A stretch of DNA of 64,000 nt from an uncultured Tateyamaria sp. (GCF_947503045.1 NZ_CANNCF010000003.1:434001-498000), one strand, 5' to 3'; numbered from the stretch's first letter, positions 17,402 to 27,084 are shown. Notes: generated by a model not told the origin, from the sequence alone. Translations and numbers: made by a program.

Positions 17402-17779
17402 TCAGCCGTCCGTGAAATCCACATGAATATGGTTGCCATCCGGGTCCCAGATGTTGAAGGCCACAAGGCCGAGCGCGTCGATCGTCGAGCGTTTGTAATC
17501 CTCCCCCCGCGCCGTCAGCCGCACCTCGAATCCGGCGGCATCCGTGGCGCGCATTGCAAAATGTTCCAGCTTGAGCGCCGCCTCTGAACCGGCACCGGCA
17601 TCCCCGGATGCATCGACCAGATGAACGATGGCAAACTCACCCGCATAGAGCCATGCACCGGGAAACCCAAAGTCGGGGCGCGCGCCGTTTTCAAGGCCCA
17701 GCACGTCCTCATACCATGCAATCATTGCCTCAAGCTGCGATGTACGCAGGTTGACGTGGTCCAGTCTGGTGATCGGCAT
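17402..17779 (-). CDS. VOC/glyoxalase-fold protein
   Basis: A 125-residue single-domain protein of the vicinal-oxygen-chelate superfamily. It has ITRLDHVNLRT with the first metal-ligand His near residue 7, a central AIVHLVD strand, ALKLEHFAMRATD and the closing GLVAFNIWDPDGNHIHVDF, where Glu is replaced in the usual place by an Asn/His pair. Such proteins bind divalent metal and act as isomerases, dioxygenases or lyases; the substrate is unknown. It is encoded upstream of the iron-binding protein on the same strand with a 122-base gap holding an iron-type operator, so it is probably not in that operon. It follows the MmgE/PrpD gene by 57 bases. Confidence 0.85.
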   Translation of the reverse strand: MPITRLDHVNLRTSQLEAMIAWYEDVLGLENGARPDFGFPGAWLYAGEFAIVHLVDASGDAGAGSEAALKLEHFAMRATDAAGFEVRLTARGEDYKRSTIDALGLVAFNIWDPDGNHIHVDFTDG

Positions 17780-17836
17780 GTCTTATGTTCCCTTGTGCTG
17801 ACGGCCCATCATTTCAGGCACGTCGAAAAGGGTCAA

Positions 17837-19177
17837 TCACGTGTCGGAAATCGGATCGTGCAGCTGGGCCAGCAGATCGGCAAAGCGGGTGCCGGGCCGT
17901 AGCATCTGCGCCCGCATGTCCCATATTGCATCCCTGCGCGCTTTCGGGAGCGGTCCGGAGATGGCGTGAAACTTGGCTTCGACCTCTTCCAGAGACATCG
18001 GCGCTTCGGGTCCGCCGCGCGCATGCACATCGCCCGAGGCCAGAGTGCGCCCATCCCGCAGATGCAGCGTCACATCCGACCAGCGTCCAAGGGGAAACCG
18101 GGAAGAGTGGCGCGCGTCTTCGGTGATGGTGATCCTCGGCAGAACGTCTGCCACAGCCGCGTCTCGCAGCCCCGCGCCCGACACATGGCCCGGGCCGATC
18201 CACCCGTGCACGCTGCGCACCGCAAGGGCGAAGGCCAGCGAATACTGGGCCTGCGAGGTGGTGTCGGGAACGCCTGCGAACAGCGATGCAGCCTGCGCAA
18301 AGGTGTTCACGTCGATGCGTGCGATGTCGTCGACCGCCAGCCCATGCGTATCCATTAACCCGCCAAGTGCGTCGATGGCCGCATGGGCCCATCGGCAGAT
18401 CGGATAGGGCTTGATATAGTTCTGCGTGACAATCCAGCTGTCGCCCAGATCGGCCCAATGCTCTGCTACTTCGGGCGCTTCGACGGTGATGGCGGGGGCA
18501 CCTTCGAACCCGTCTTCGGCCAAGAGAACGGCCATGGCCCCGACCAGCGCGCCCATGCCCGATCCGTCATGCAGCATCGTGGGATTGGCAATCTCGCGCA
18601 TCATCTGGCTGCGGGGACCATGGTATTCGGCAATGCCAAGCGCGTGGCGCAGGGCCCCCGCGTCCATCCCGCGCAAGCGTGCGCCCAGTGCGGCCACCCC
18701 AAGCGCATTCCACGCCCCGGAGGTGTGATAGTCACTGACCGTCGCATGCAGCGAGAGGGCCGCGCGGGCCGAGAGTTCATAGGACATGACAAGTGCGGCC
18801 AACGCGTCGCGCGCGCTCAAGTCCGGCATCGCTTCGCCAAAGGCGCAAAGTGCGGGCACCACCGCGCAGCCGATATGGCCCTTGGTCGGGTTGTAGCCGT
18901 CATGGGCATCCAGATTGTCGATCTGCGTGGCGAGCGCAAAGGCCGCCCCCGGCACCGAGGCCCGCCGCCCGTCAAAGAGCATCGTGGCCGCGTCCGCCTC
19001 GGTCCCTGCGGCCATGAAGCGTACGGCGTGATCGCGCGCGATGCGCCCGGAGTGTAGCCCCACCGCCCCGGCCCCGACCCCCAATGTGTCGATCAACAGC
19101 GTGGCGGCCATGTCCATCGCATCCTCGGGCACATCGAGTGGTTCGAGGGCAAACGCGGCGATATCTTCAAATCTCAT
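17837..19177 (-). CDS. MmgE/PrpD-family protein
   Basis: A 446-residue member of the MmgE/PrpD family (2-methylcitrate dehydratase, immune-responsive gene and related cycloisomerase-like enzymes). Characteristic blocks are LLIDTLGVGAGAVG near residue 30, NLDAHDGYNPTKGHIGCAVVPALCA, GVAALGARLRGMDA and KPYPICRWAHAAIDAL. No methylcitrate synthase or lyase is nearby, so a methylcitrate-cycle role is not supported; the substrate is open. I use the ATG at 19177 because the N-terminal sequence there (MRFEDIAAFAL) matches the usual family start. The gene lies 75 bases downstream of ccoS and may be read from the cco promoter. Confidence 0.83.
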   Translation of the reverse strand: MRFEDIAAFALEPLDVPEDAMDMAATLLIDTLGVGAGAVGLHSGRIARDHAVRFMAAGTEADAATMLFDGRRASVPGAAFALATQIDNLDAHDGYNPTKGHIGCAVVPALCAFGEAMPDLSARDALAALVMSYELSARAALSLHATVSDYHTSGAWNALGVAALGARLRGMDAGALRHALGIAEYHGPRSQMMREIANPTMLHDGSGMGALVGAMAVLLAEDGFEGAPAITVEAPEVAEHWADLGDSWIVTQNYIKPYPICRWAHAAIDALGGLMDTHGLAVDDIARIDVNTFAQAASLFAGVPDTTSQAQYSLAFALAVRSVHGWIGPGHVSGAGLRDAAVADVLPRITITEDARHSSRFPLGRWSDVTLHLRDGRTLASGDVHARGGPEAPMSLEEVEAKFHAISGPLPKARRDAIWDMRAQMLRPGTRFADLLAQLHDPISDT

Positions 19178-19252
19178 GACCCCAGCGTCGCCTGCAGCCG
19201 AGGGCGGCGCTGTTCCCATCCCGACATCGGCGCGGTCCGTTCGCGACGCGGC

Positions 19253-19405
19253 TCATTCTGGCGGAATGTCATCCTCGAACAGAATGCGCGCCGCATCACC
19301 TGCAGGGTCGTCATACTGATCGTGGCGCAAGGTCCAGACAAAGGCGACAAGGGCGCCGAGCCCGAGGATGAGCGAACAGGGCACAAGGATCACAAGGATA
19401 TTCAT
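19253..19405 (-). CDS. ccoS: cbb3-type oxidase assembly protein CcoS
   Basis: A 50-residue membrane peptide with a hydrophobic segment at residues 2-24, followed by FVWTLRHDQYDDPAGDAARIL and an acidic end. The short length, single membrane segment and Gln-Tyr-Asp-Asp-Pro pattern are diagnostic of CcoS, needed for cofactor insertion into cbb3 oxidase. The start codon overlaps the stop of ccoI by four bases (ATGA). It completes a canonical ccoGHIS operon and is easily missed because it is so short. Confidence 0.93.
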   Translation of the reverse strand: MNILVILVPCSLILGLGALVAFVWTLRHDQYDDPAGDAARILFEDDIPPE

Positions 19406-21534
19406 GGGGTGGCTCGCGTTCTGAGGGCGTTGAGGGTCACGGTGATCGAACTGGTCGACATGGCCAGTGCCGCCATCAGCGGCGTGGCAAATCCGGCCAG
19501 TGCAAGCGGGATGGCGATCATATTGTAAAGGGCCGCGAGGGCAAAGTTTTCGAGGATGCGCGCGCGGGCGCTGCGTGCGATCTGTACCACCATCACAATG
19601 CCGGAGAGTTGCTGGCCCAGCAGCACCACATCGGCCGCGTTCTGGCTGGCCTCAAGCGCTGTGCCCGGCGCGATGGAGGCCCAGGCCTGCGTCAATGCCA
19701 GCGTGTCATTGAGCCCGTCACCCACCATCAGCACCTTGCGCCCCTCGGCTTGCAACTCGTGGATCAGGTTCTGTTTCATCTCGGGCGAGACGCTGGCATG
19801 GACGTGATCAACACCAAGCGTGGCGGCCATGCGATCCGCGTTGGCCTGACTGTCGCCCGTCAGCATGTGTACGCCAAGGCCCATGGCGCGCAGCTTGCGC
19901 AGCGTTTCGCCAGCTTCGGGCACTGCCCGTTCGCGGCGTGCCATCGGCCAGACCTGCGCACCCACCCGCAGCACGGTGCCCTGCCCCTGCCCGATCCAGG
20001 CGCCATCGCCCAGGGCCACGGGCTTGCCCGCCCACACGGCTTTGATCCCCGCGCCTCGTTCCTCGCGGATGGCCGTGAGGTCCACCGCAGCGACATCGGC
20101 AAGCCCGGGCAGAACCGAGCGGCTGAGCGGGTGATTGGACGCCCCGGCCAGCGCTTTGAGGACGGCGCGGGCTTCTTCCGGTATCTCCGCACCCGGCACC
20201 AGCGCGCTGTCGCTGAGCGTGCCGGTCTTGTCAAAGACCACCGTGTCGATCTCGGCCAGCCGTTCCAGCGCGGTTTCGGATTTGACCAGCACCCCGGCGC
20301 GGAACAACCGGCCCGTGGCGACGGTGGACACCGCAGGCACCGCAAGGCCCAAAGCGCAGGGACAAGTGATGATCAGGGTCGCAATTGCGATGGTAAGAGC
20401 GTGATAAATGTCGCCGGTCGCAAAGGACCAGCCCAGAAAGGCTGCAAAGGACAGCCCGTGCACGAGCGGGGCATAGACGCCAGCGGCCCGGGTGGCGAGG
20501 CTGGTATATCGGCTGCGCGCGCCTTCGGCGACAGAGGCAAGCTGGATCAGACGACGCAGAGTTGACCCGCTGGCATCGACCGTGGTGCGTAACGTGACAG
20601 GGCCGCTCAGCATGACTTCGCCTGCGGTCAGAGTGTCGCCCTCGGCCACTGAAATTGGATCGCTTTCACCGCTGAGGGCGCTGCGGTCGACCTGTGCCGA
20701 CAGGTCCAGCAGTACGCCGTCCACCGGCACGCGGCTGCCCGCAGCCAGCCAGAGCGTATCGCCTATTTTTACCTCGTCCACGGGCAGGCTGACGCGTGTG
20801 TCACCGGTCAGACGGGTCACGCGGTTGGGCTCCAAAGCGGCCAGATCCGCCGCTGCGGAGCGCGCCGCCCGGCGCATCCGGGTTTCCAGCACCCGCCCTC
20901 CCAGCAGAAAGAATGTCAGCGACAGCGCCGCATCAAAATAGGCATGCTCACCCCCGACCATCGTCTCGTACAGCGACAGGCCACAGGCCAGCAGGATCGC
21001 CAGTGAAATCGGCACATCCATGTTGAGCCGCGCCGTCCGCAACGCGCCCCAAGCGCTGGTAAAGAATGGTTGGGCGCAGAACAGGGCCGCTGGCAGTGCG
21101 ATAGTGGCGGCAATCCAGTGTAGAAAGTCGCGGGTGCTGTCTGTGGCCCCGGACCAGACGGCGACCGACAACAGCATGACGTTCATCATCGCAAAGCCCG
21201 CGATGCCAAGGCGCAGGGTCAGCCCGTCATCGCCGCTTGGGGTCTGGGCGTTGCGGACCTCATGCGCCTCGAACCCGATGGCTGCCAGCGCGGTGACCCA
21301 AGGGGCCGGGTCAGCGTCCGGTGCGGCGCTGATCGCGACGCGCTTGCGCGAGAGATTCACGCGGGCCGAGGCGATGTCGGGGCGAGAGTTCAGCACCCCT
21401 TCGACCGCGCGGATACAGGCCGAACAGTGGATGGTGGGCAGGATCAGCTCGTGTGTGGGTATGCCGCCCCGGTCGGCGGTTGCCCGAGCCATGGGGCCTG
21501 CCGCAACGCAGCCGGGGCAGCTGGCCATGGTCAT
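19402..21534 (-). CDS. ccoI: Copper-transporting P1B-ATPase CcoI/FixI
   Basis: A 710-residue P-type ATPase that delivers copper for cbb3 oxidase assembly. The N terminus has a Cys-x-x-Cys at 6-9 and a heavy-metal-associated domain with CSAC at 37-40. About eight membrane segments follow, with the CPC metal-binding motif at 391-393. The phosphorylation site is Asp435 in DKTGT. Further on are the SNHPLS HP motif and GDGLND hinge. This is the CcoI/CtpA subtype, supported by position between ccoH and ccoS with four-base overlaps on both sides. It is not a general copper-export ATPase by context. Confidence 0.95.
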   Translation of the reverse strand: MTMASCPGCVAAGPMARATADRGGIPTHELILPTIHCSACIRAVEGVLNSRPDIASARVNLSRKRVAISAAPDADPAPWVTALAAIGFEAHEVRNAQTPSGDDGLTLRLGIAGFAMMNVMLLSVAVWSGATDSTRDFLHWIAATIALPAALFCAQPFFTSAWGALRTARLNMDVPISLAILLACGLSLYETMVGGEHAYFDAALSLTFFLLGGRVLETRMRRAARSAAADLAALEPNRVTRLTGDTRVSLPVDEVKIGDTLWLAAGSRVPVDGVLLDLSAQVDRSALSGESDPISVAEGDTLTAGEVMLSGPVTLRTTVDASGSTLRRLIQLASVAEGARSRYTSLATRAAGVYAPLVHGLSFAAFLGWSFATGDIYHALTIAIATLIITCPCALGLAVPAVSTVATGRLFRAGVLVKSETALERLAEIDTVVFDKTGTLSDSALVPGAEIPEEARAVLKALAGASNHPLSRSVLPGLADVAAVDLTAIREERGAGIKAVWAGKPVALGDGAWIGQGQGTVLRVGAQVWPMARRERAVPEAGETLRKLRAMGLGVHMLTGDSQANADRMAATLGVDHVHASVSPEMKQNLIHELQAEGRKVLMVGDGLNDTLALTQAWASIAPGTALEASQNAADVVLLGQQLSGIVMVVQIARSARARILENFALAALYNMIAIPLALAGFATPLMAALAMSTSSITVTLNALRTRATP

Positions 21535-21989
21535 GGCGCAACCCGCACAATCACGCGCTGGCGAAAGGCGGTGCCATCAGGCGCTGCCGCCACCAGCCGC
21601 AGGTTCCAGTTGCCCGCACCAAGGGCCGGAATATCGGCGACAAACCGGGTGCCGTCATGGCGGAAGACCGGTGTGATATCCTCGCCCACATGGGTGGCGC
21701 GCCCCAGCGTGGCCGTTTTGATATGTGCCACGACAGGACCGATGGCATCGTCGATCAGCAGGTGCAGCTGGCCGTCCGTGACGTCCGCAGACACGGCCCA
21801 GCCCAGCGCCTCTTGCGCAGCACGGTCGGCTTCAAAGGCCTGGCTCACCACATAGGAATTGCGCGTCTCAAGGCCCGGAAAAGTGGCAACCGCCTGAAAA
21901 GCGAGCGTTAGGTTGACGCTGATGATGACGGCAAATGCACTGCCGAAAATGGCCAGCACGTGCCATCCGTTGATTTCCCGATTCAGCAT
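21531..21989 (-). CDS. ccoH: FixH/CcoH cbb3 oxidase accessory protein
   Basis: A 152-residue inner-membrane protein with one N-terminal membrane segment (about residues 8-32) and a periplasmic FixH domain that includes the conserved NSYVVSQAFEADRAAQEALGW block. FixH proteins associate with the CcoN-containing complex and are needed for its stable assembly. It is the second gene of the ccoGHIS operon, starting 3 bases after the ccoG stop and overlapping ccoI by four bases. Confidence 0.92.
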   Translation of the reverse strand: MLNREINGWHVLAIFGSAFAVIISVNLTLAFQAVATFPGLETRNSYVVSQAFEADRAAQEALGWAVSADVTDGQLHLLIDDAIGPVVAHIKTATLGRATHVGEDITPVFRHDGTRFVADIPALGAGNWNLRLVAAAPDGTAFRQRVIVRVAP

Positions 21990-21992
21990 GGT

Positions 21993-23426
21993 TCAGCCCT
22001 TTCCGTTGAAAATGGTGGCGACGCCCGCGCGAGAATCGGTTTCGAGGTCCTCGACCCACAGGCGCAAATCGGTGCTTTCGGTCTTTGCTGCCGCGTCCTG
22101 CGGGCGGGCGGTCACATAGACGCGCGCAGCCAGAGTTTCGTTGGCAGGCACGATCACATGGCCTTCGTTTGGCCCTTCGGTTTCGACAGTGATGCGCAGG
22201 ATCTCGTCCGAGGTCAGCATGATCCGAAAGGTCTTGTCCTCGGCCCCGAGATTGCGGATGCGCACGGTATAGGTGTTGCGCACCGACCCGTCCGAGAGGG
22301 TGACAAATTGCGGGTTGCGCACAGGTTCAACCGTTAGGTCGATGTCCGAGCGGATGAACAATGCATAGATCAGCGCCACCCCGATCAGCGACCACATGCC
22401 GGTGTAAAGGATCGTGCGCGGGCGCAGCACATGGCTCAGGATCGGGCGGGGTACCGCCCCTGCGGTTTCGCGTTCCTCATCCGCCAGCGCGAGATAGTCG
22501 ATCAGCCCGCGCGGTTTGCCGATCTTTTCCATCACCTCGTCACAGGCATCGATGCACAGCGCGCAGGTGATGCATTCCATCTGCTGCCCGTCGCGGATGT
22601 CGATGCCTGCGGGGCACACATTCACGCAAGCCATGCAATCGATGCAGTCGCCAAGGTTTTCCGCCCCCGCCGCCTTGCGGTGCTTGCCACGCGGCTCGCC
22701 CCGCCAATGGCGATAGGCGACCGTCAGCGTGTCATTGTCCATCATCGCCGCCTGAATCCGCGGCCAGGGGCACATGTAGTTGCAGACCTGCTCGCGCATG
22801 AAGCCGCCAAACACAAAGGTAGTCGCGGCAAGGATCAGGACCGTCGAATAGGCAATCAGCGGCGCGTTGAGCGTAATGAGATCGACCAGCAGCGTCGGCG
22901 CATCTGCAAAATAGAACACCCACGCGCCGCCCGTCGCCAGCGCAATCAGGAACCAGATGATCCATTTGGTGACCCGCAGGCGCAGCTTGCGCGCCGACCA
23001 GTCGGCATTCCACAGACGCACGCGGGCGTTGCGATCCCCTTCGATCCAGCGTTCTACAAGGATAAAAAGGTCGGTCCAGACGGTCTGCGGGCAGGCATAG
23101 CCGCACCAGACCCGGCCCAGCGCGGAGGTGAAGAGGAACAGGCCCAAGCCTGCCATGATCAAAAGGCCAGCGACGAAATAGAATTCATGGGGCCAGATCT
23201 CGATCCAGAAAAAGTAAAACCGCCGCCCCGCAAGGTCGATCAGCACGGCCTGATCAGGCAGGTTCGGGCCGCGATCCCAGCGCAGAAACGGGGTGAGGTA
23301 GTAGATGGCCAGCGTCACGCCCATGATCCACCACTTGAGCGTGCGGAAAGAGCCCTTGACCCGTCGGGGAAAGATCGGTTCGCGCGCCACATAGAGTGCG
23401 GGCGGTGTGTCCGGTGATTTTGTCAT
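21993..23426 (-). CDS. ccoG: cbb3 oxidase assembly iron-sulfur protein CcoG/FixG
   Basis: A 477-residue membrane protein with about four or five membrane segments in the first half. Residues near 255-295 hold two ferredoxin-type four-Cys clusters: CIDCMACVNVCP and CITCALCIDACD. A C-terminal immunoglobulin-like periplasmic domain (about 360-477) ends the protein. CcoG is a Cu(II) reductase that supplies Cu(I) for the oxidase. It is the first gene of ccoGHIS; an FNR box at 23480-23493 lies about 60 bases upstream of its start. Confidence 0.95.
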   Translation of the reverse strand: MTKSPDTPPALYVAREPIFPRRVKGSFRTLKWWIMGVTLAIYYLTPFLRWDRGPNLPDQAVLIDLAGRRFYFFWIEIWPHEFYFVAGLLIMAGLGLFLFTSALGRVWCGYACPQTVWTDLFILVERWIEGDRNARVRLWNADWSARKLRLRVTKWIIWFLIALATGGAWVFYFADAPTLLVDLITLNAPLIAYSTVLILAATTFVFGGFMREQVCNYMCPWPRIQAAMMDNDTLTVAYRHWRGEPRGKHRKAAGAENLGDCIDCMACVNVCPAGIDIRDGQQMECITCALCIDACDEVMEKIGKPRGLIDYLALADEERETAGAVPRPILSHVLRPRTILYTGMWSLIGVALIYALFIRSDIDLTVEPVRNPQFVTLSDGSVRNTYTVRIRNLGAEDKTFRIMLTSDEILRITVETEGPNEGHVIVPANETLAARVYVTARPQDAAAKTESTDLRLWVEDLETDSRAGVATIFNGKG

Positions 23427-23479
23427 ATATCGATGTCCTGTTCGCCCTCCTGTCTTGGACCAGGTCGGGCTGGCCCGCC

Positions 23480-23493
23480 TTGATCTGGATCAA
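23480..23493. promoter_or_regulatory. FNR/FnrL box upstream of ccoG
   Basis: TTGATCTGGATCAA is a perfect match to the TTGAT-N4-ATCAA consensus of FNR-type regulators. Its centre is 60 bases upstream of the ccoG start. It should activate ccoGHIS under low oxygen. Confidence 0.88.
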
Positions 23494-23512
23494 CGCCCCT
23501 CACAAATGACGT

Positions 23513-23549
23513 CCCGGCCCCCGCTGTTGCGAACAGGACAGGGGCCGGG
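23513..23549 (-). terminator. Hairpin after ccoP (CCCGGCCCC/GGGGCCGGG)
   Basis: A 9-base perfect stem (23513-23521 with 23541-23549) encloses a smaller CTGTT/AACAG hairpin. It has no T run, so it acts more as a transcript-end stabiliser or part of a terminator after ccoNOQP than as a classical terminator. It is adjacent to a second hairpin at 23550-23598. Confidence 0.5.
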
Positions 23550-23598
23550 GTGCTGCGCGTTTCCCATCCGGTGCGTCTCCGGACTCCTCGCGCAGCAC
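23550..23598 (-). terminator. Second hairpin after ccoP (GTGCTGCGCG/CGCGCAGCAC)
   Basis: A perfect 10-base stem (23550-23559 with 23589-23598) holds an internal TCCGG/CCGGA stem. It is the first structure met by polymerase after the ccoP stop at 23613, so it probably protects or ends the ccoNOQP transcript. Confidence 0.55.
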
Positions 23599-23612
23599 GT
23601 TGGCGGACAGGC

Positions 23613-24479
23613 TTATTCGCCGCCGCCAAGCTGGTGCAGGTAGAGCGTGACCGCCTTGATCTCCGCTTCGTCCAGACGCTGGCCCCATGGGGGCATGACG
23701 CCAAAGCGGGAATAGGTGATCGTCTCGGTCAGTGCCTCGCGATCCCCGCCATAAAGCCAGATGGCATCCGAAAGGCGAGGTGCGCCCAGATCGCGCATGC
23801 CCTCACCCGCGTCACCGTGACAGGCGGTGCACTGTTCCTCAAACAGCGTGGCTCCCTGTTCGGCGAGGCTGGCGTCATGGTCCTGACCGGAGATCGACAA
23901 CACGTATTCCACCGTTGCCGCGATTTCTTCATCTTCGAAGATTTCGCCAAAGGCCGGCATTTCGGACCAGCGTGCATCGGGGTCTACATCGTTGCGGATG
24001 CCGTGGCGGACGGTGTATTCGATCGCATCAAGCTCTCCGCCCCACAGCCAGTCATCATCCAGCAGGTTGGGATAGCCCAAGGCCCCTGCGGCGCCCGATC
24101 CGTGACATTGCGAACAATGGGCCAGAAAGACCGACGCCCCGCCTGCCACGCCGTAGCGGTGCGCGTCATCATCAGGTGCAAGGGTCGCCAGATCAGCCGA
24201 GGCCAGACGCGCCGACACCTCAGCATTCTGCGCATCCACAGCCGCGATCTGTTCGGCCACCTCGGCGCGGGTGGAATAGCCCAGCACCCCGGAAGTGGCC
24301 GCGTTGACCAAAGGCCACGCCGGATAGGCGATGGTGTAGGCGATGCCCCAGACGATGGTGCCGTAAAAGCACCACAGCCACCAGCGCGGCAAAGGGTTGT
24401 TCAGCTCTTTGATGCCGTCCCATTCGTGGCCGGTTGTGTCGATGCCGGTGACGTCATCTCTGTCTTTGTTGTCAGCCAT
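23613..24479 (-). CDS. ccoP: cbb3 cytochrome c oxidase subunit III (dihaem)
   Basis: A 288-residue protein with an N-terminal membrane anchor (about residues 32-58) after a short cytoplasmic tail. Two c-type haem sites follow in the periplasm: CSQCH near residue 122 and CTACH near 217. Met ligand candidates lie in SEMPAFG and GVMPPWG. It passes electrons from cytochrome c to CcoO and CcoN. The ATG at 24479 overlaps the ccoQ stop by one base (TGATG). It is the last gene of ccoNOQP and ends before two hairpins that separate it from ccoG. Confidence 0.96.
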   Translation of the reverse strand: MADNKDRDDVTGIDTTGHEWDGIKELNNPLPRWWLWCFYGTIVWGIAYTIAYPAWPLVNAATSGVLGYSTRAEVAEQIAAVDAQNAEVSARLASADLATLAPDDDAHRYGVAGGASVFLAHCSQCHGSGAAGALGYPNLLDDDWLWGGELDAIEYTVRHGIRNDVDPDARWSEMPAFGEIFEDEEIAATVEYVLSISGQDHDASLAEQGATLFEEQCTACHGDAGEGMRDLGAPRLSDAIWLYGGDREALTETITYSRFGVMPPWGQRLDEAEIKAVTLYLHQLGGGE

Positions 24480-24670
24480 CACTTGGGCTCCACTTCTTGG
24501 GATTGCACATCAGGCGTGCCGTCGTTGCGGAATGGGATCGTGGCCGCCTCGTCATTTGCGGCGCGCGCGCCGGGACGAAAGGCCCAGAGGCAGGCGATGA
24601 CGTAAAAGACCATCATCGCCACAAGCACCCAGCTGTCTGCCAGCTCGCGCAAAAAGGAATAGGTATCCAT
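24479..24670 (-). CDS. ccoQ: cbb3 oxidase subunit IV (CcoQ)
   Basis: A 63-residue single-spanning protein: MDTYSFLRELADSW, a membrane segment at about residues 14-33, then a charged tail (RPGARAANDEA...). This fits CcoQ, which stabilises the cbb3 complex. It lies between ccoO (14-base gap) and ccoP (one-base overlap). Confidence 0.93.
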   Translation of the reverse strand: MDTYSFLRELADSWVLVAMMVFYVIACLWAFRPGARAANDEAATIPFRNDGTPDVQSQEVEPK

Positions 24671-24684
24671 GTTTCAAACCCTCC

Positions 24685-25473
24685 TTAGCGGCTTGCGTCT
24701 GGGGTGAAGGTCGAAAAGTCGACCAACGTGCCCAGCATTTGCAGATACGCGATCATCGCATCCATTTCGGTCAACTGTGGCTGGCCGTCAAAGTTGGAAA
24801 CGACGGCACCCGGATAGCGTTCGACCAACCCGTCCCAATCGGAATCCGGATCACCCTGTGCCCTGAAATCCAGCACTGCGTTTTCGATCATCTCGTCCGT
24901 GTACGGGACGCCCACCATGCGGTGGGTGCGCAACAGGGCCTCAACATGCTCGCCCTCGATCGGGGTGCGCCCGAGAAAGGCGTATTGCGGCATGATTGAT
25001 TCCGGCACGACCGATTGCGGATCGTTCAGGTGATCGACATGCCACGCATCCGAATAACGTCCACCCACGCGCGCCAGATCAGGCCCGGTCCGCTTGGACC
25101 CCCACTGGTGCGGGTGGTCATACATCGACTCTGCCGCCAGCGAGTAGTGGCCATAGCGTTCGACTTCGTCCCGCATGGGCCGGATCATCTGGCTGTGGCA
25201 AACATAGCAGCCCTCGCGGATGTAGACATCGCGACCCGCCAGCTCGAGCGGGCTGTAGGGGCGCATGCCGTCCACCTCTTCGATGGTATTTTCGAGGTAG
25301 AAAAGCGGCGCGATTTCCACGACGCCGCCAATGGTCACAACCAGAAGCGAAAAGATGAACAACAGCGTCGGGCTGCGTTCCAGCATCGCGTGCCGGGCGA
25401 GAAAACCTTTTTGGGGGCCCGCGTTTGCGTTTGGATCCTGATCAGGATCGGTGATGTTCGGGGTGTCAGCCAT
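24685..25473 (-). CDS. ccoO: cbb3 cytochrome c oxidase subunit II (monohaem)
   Basis: A 262-residue protein with one membrane anchor (residues 33-56) and a periplasmic monohaem cytochrome c domain. The haem site is CYVCH at 89-93, followed by SQMIRP. Further on, [11 protein letters not shown] holds the likely Met ligand. It takes electrons from CcoP to the CcoN centre. The first 25 residues form a polar, Asp/Asn-rich tail. It lies between ccoN (12-base gap) and ccoQ (14-base gap). Confidence 0.96.
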   Translation of the reverse strand: MADTPNITDPDQDPNANAGPQKGFLARHAMLERSPTLLFIFSLLVVTIGGVVEIAPLFYLENTIEEVDGMRPYSPLELAGRDVYIREGCYVCHSQMIRPMRDEVERYGHYSLAAESMYDHPHQWGSKRTGPDLARVGGRYSDAWHVDHLNDPQSVVPESIMPQYAFLGRTPIEGEHVEALLRTHRMVGVPYTDEMIENAVLDFRAQGDPDSDWDGLVERYPGAVVSNFDGQPQLTEMDAMIAYLQMLGTLVDFSTFTPDASR

Positions 25474-25485
25474 ATCCGTGGCTCC

Positions 25486-27084
25486 TTATTCAGCAGGGAC
25501 GCCGACCATGGCGTGCTTGGGAGCCGCGCCACGGATGGTCATCCACATGTTCCAGACCATGATGAGACCGCCCGCGAGGTAGAGAACCCCGCCCAGGCCG
25601 CGCACCACGTACATCGGAAATTTCGCACTCACGGTGTCGGCGAACGAGTTCACGAGGAACCCTTGTGCGTCGACTTCGCGCCACATCAGGCCTTCCATGA
25701 TGCCGGTCACCCACATCGAGGCGGCGTAAAGAACGATGCCAATGGTCGCGAGCCAGAAGTGCCAGTCGATGGCCGACATGGAATACATCTGCTTGCGCCC
25801 CCACAGACGTGGCGTGAGGAAATAGAGCGCCCCGAAGGTGATCATGCCGTTCCAGCCAAGCGCGCCGGAATGCACGTGGCCGATGGTCCAGTCTGTGTAG
25901 TGCGACAGCGAGTTCACTGCGCGGATCGACATCATCGGACCCTCAAAAGTGGACATGCCGTAAAACGCCAGAGAGATCACCATCATCCGGATGATCGGAT
26001 CGGTGCGCAACTTGTCCCACGCGCCCTGCAACGTCATCAGGCCGTTGATCATGCCGCCCCATGAGGGCATCCACAGGATGATCGAGAACACCATGCCAAG
26101 GGTTGAGGCCCAGTCCGGCAGAGCGGTGTAGTGCAAGTGGTGCGGACCGGCCCAGATATAGAGAAAGATCAGCGCCCAGAAGTGGATGATCGACAGTTTG
26201 TAGCTGAACACAGGGCGTTCAGCCTGTTTCGGCACGAAGTAGTACATCATGCCCAGGAACCCGGCGGTCAGGAAAAAGCCAACCGCGTTGTGGCCGTACC
26301 ACCATTGCGTCATCGCATCCTGCACGCCCGAAAAGACCTGCACCGACTTGGACCCCAGGATCGAGACCGGGATGCTCAGGTTGTTGACGATGTGCAGCAT
26401 CGCCACGGTGATGATGAAGGACAGCAGGAACCAGTTGGCCACATAGATGTGCTTTTCCCGCCGCTTGAAGATGGTGCCAAGGTAGACGGCGAGAAAGGCG
26501 ACCCAGACGACGGTCAGCCAGATGTCCACATACCATTCAGGCTCGGCATATTCTTTGGATTGTGTGGCACCGAGCAGGTATCCTGTGGCGGCCAGCACGA
26601 TGAATAGCTGGTAGCCCCAGAACACGAACCACGCGAGGTTGCCGCCCCAAAGGCGCGCACCGCAGGTCCGCTGCACAATATAGAACGACGACATGATCAG
26701 CGCGTTGCCGCCAAAGGCAAAAATCACCGCCGATGTGTGCAGCGGGCGCAGCCGTCCGAAATTGGTAAACGGTTGCCCCCACTCGAAATTGAGGCCCGGA
26801 AAGGCGAGTTGAAAGGCAATGAACACACCGGCAAGAAAGCCGACAACGCCCCAGAACCCTGTGGCGATCACCCCGGCCCGAACCACGCTGTCCAAGTAAC
26901 CGCTTGTATCCGCAAGGACGGGGGAGTTCCCGATCTGGCGCACTTGCCAGATGAACATTACGCCCGCGATCACCATGATCAGCGCGGCGTGCACCTGATA
27001 GGCGAGGTCATATCCCCAATCCGCTGCAATCGCAGCAAGAATGGCGACAAGCCCAAGGGCCATCAGTTTCACATAATCCAACAT
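25486..27084 (-). CDS. ccoN: cbb3 cytochrome c oxidase catalytic subunit I
   Basis: A 532-residue haem-copper oxidase core subunit with about 12 membrane segments. His-bearing segments include [43 protein letters not shown] and [14 protein letters not shown], which supply the haem b, haem b3 and CuB ligands. This is the high-oxygen-affinity C-type oxidase used in microaerobic growth. I chose the ATG at 27084 because the sequence there ([13 protein letters not shown]) is the usual CcoN start. Residues back to 27198 are not conserved-looking. An FNR box lies about 97 bases upstream. Confidence 0.96.
   Translation of the reverse strand: MLDYVKLMALGLVAILAAIAADWGYDLAYQVHAALIMVIAGVMFIWQVRQIGNSPVLADTSGYLDSVVRAGVIATGFWGVVGFLAGVFIAFQLAFPGLNFEWGQPFTNFGRLRPLHTSAVIFAFGGNALIMSSFYIVQRTCGARLWGGNLAWFVFWGYQLFIVLAATGYLLGATQSKEYAEPEWYVDIWLTVVWVAFLAVYLGTIFKRREKHIYVANWFLLSFIITVAMLHIVNNLSIPVSILGSKSVQVFSGVQDAMTQWWYGHNAVGFFLTAGFLGMMYYFVPKQAERPVFSYKLSIIHFWALIFLYIWAGPHHLHYTALPDWASTLGMVFSIILWMPSWGGMINGLMTLQGAWDKLRTDPIIRMMVISLAFYGMSTFEGPMMSIRAVNSLSHYTDWTIGHVHSGALGWNGMITFGALYFLTPRLWGRKQMYSMSAIDWHFWLATIGIVLYAASMWVTGIMEGLMWREVDAQGFLVNSFADTVSAKFPMYVVRGLGGVLYLAGGLIMVWNMWMTIRGAAPKHAMVGVPAE

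Noticed and set aside
17837-19177. Calling the MmgE/PrpD gene 2-methylcitrate dehydratase (prpD)
   Set aside because: No methylcitrate synthase, lyase or PrpR nearby, and the family includes many non-Prp members; the specific name is not supported.
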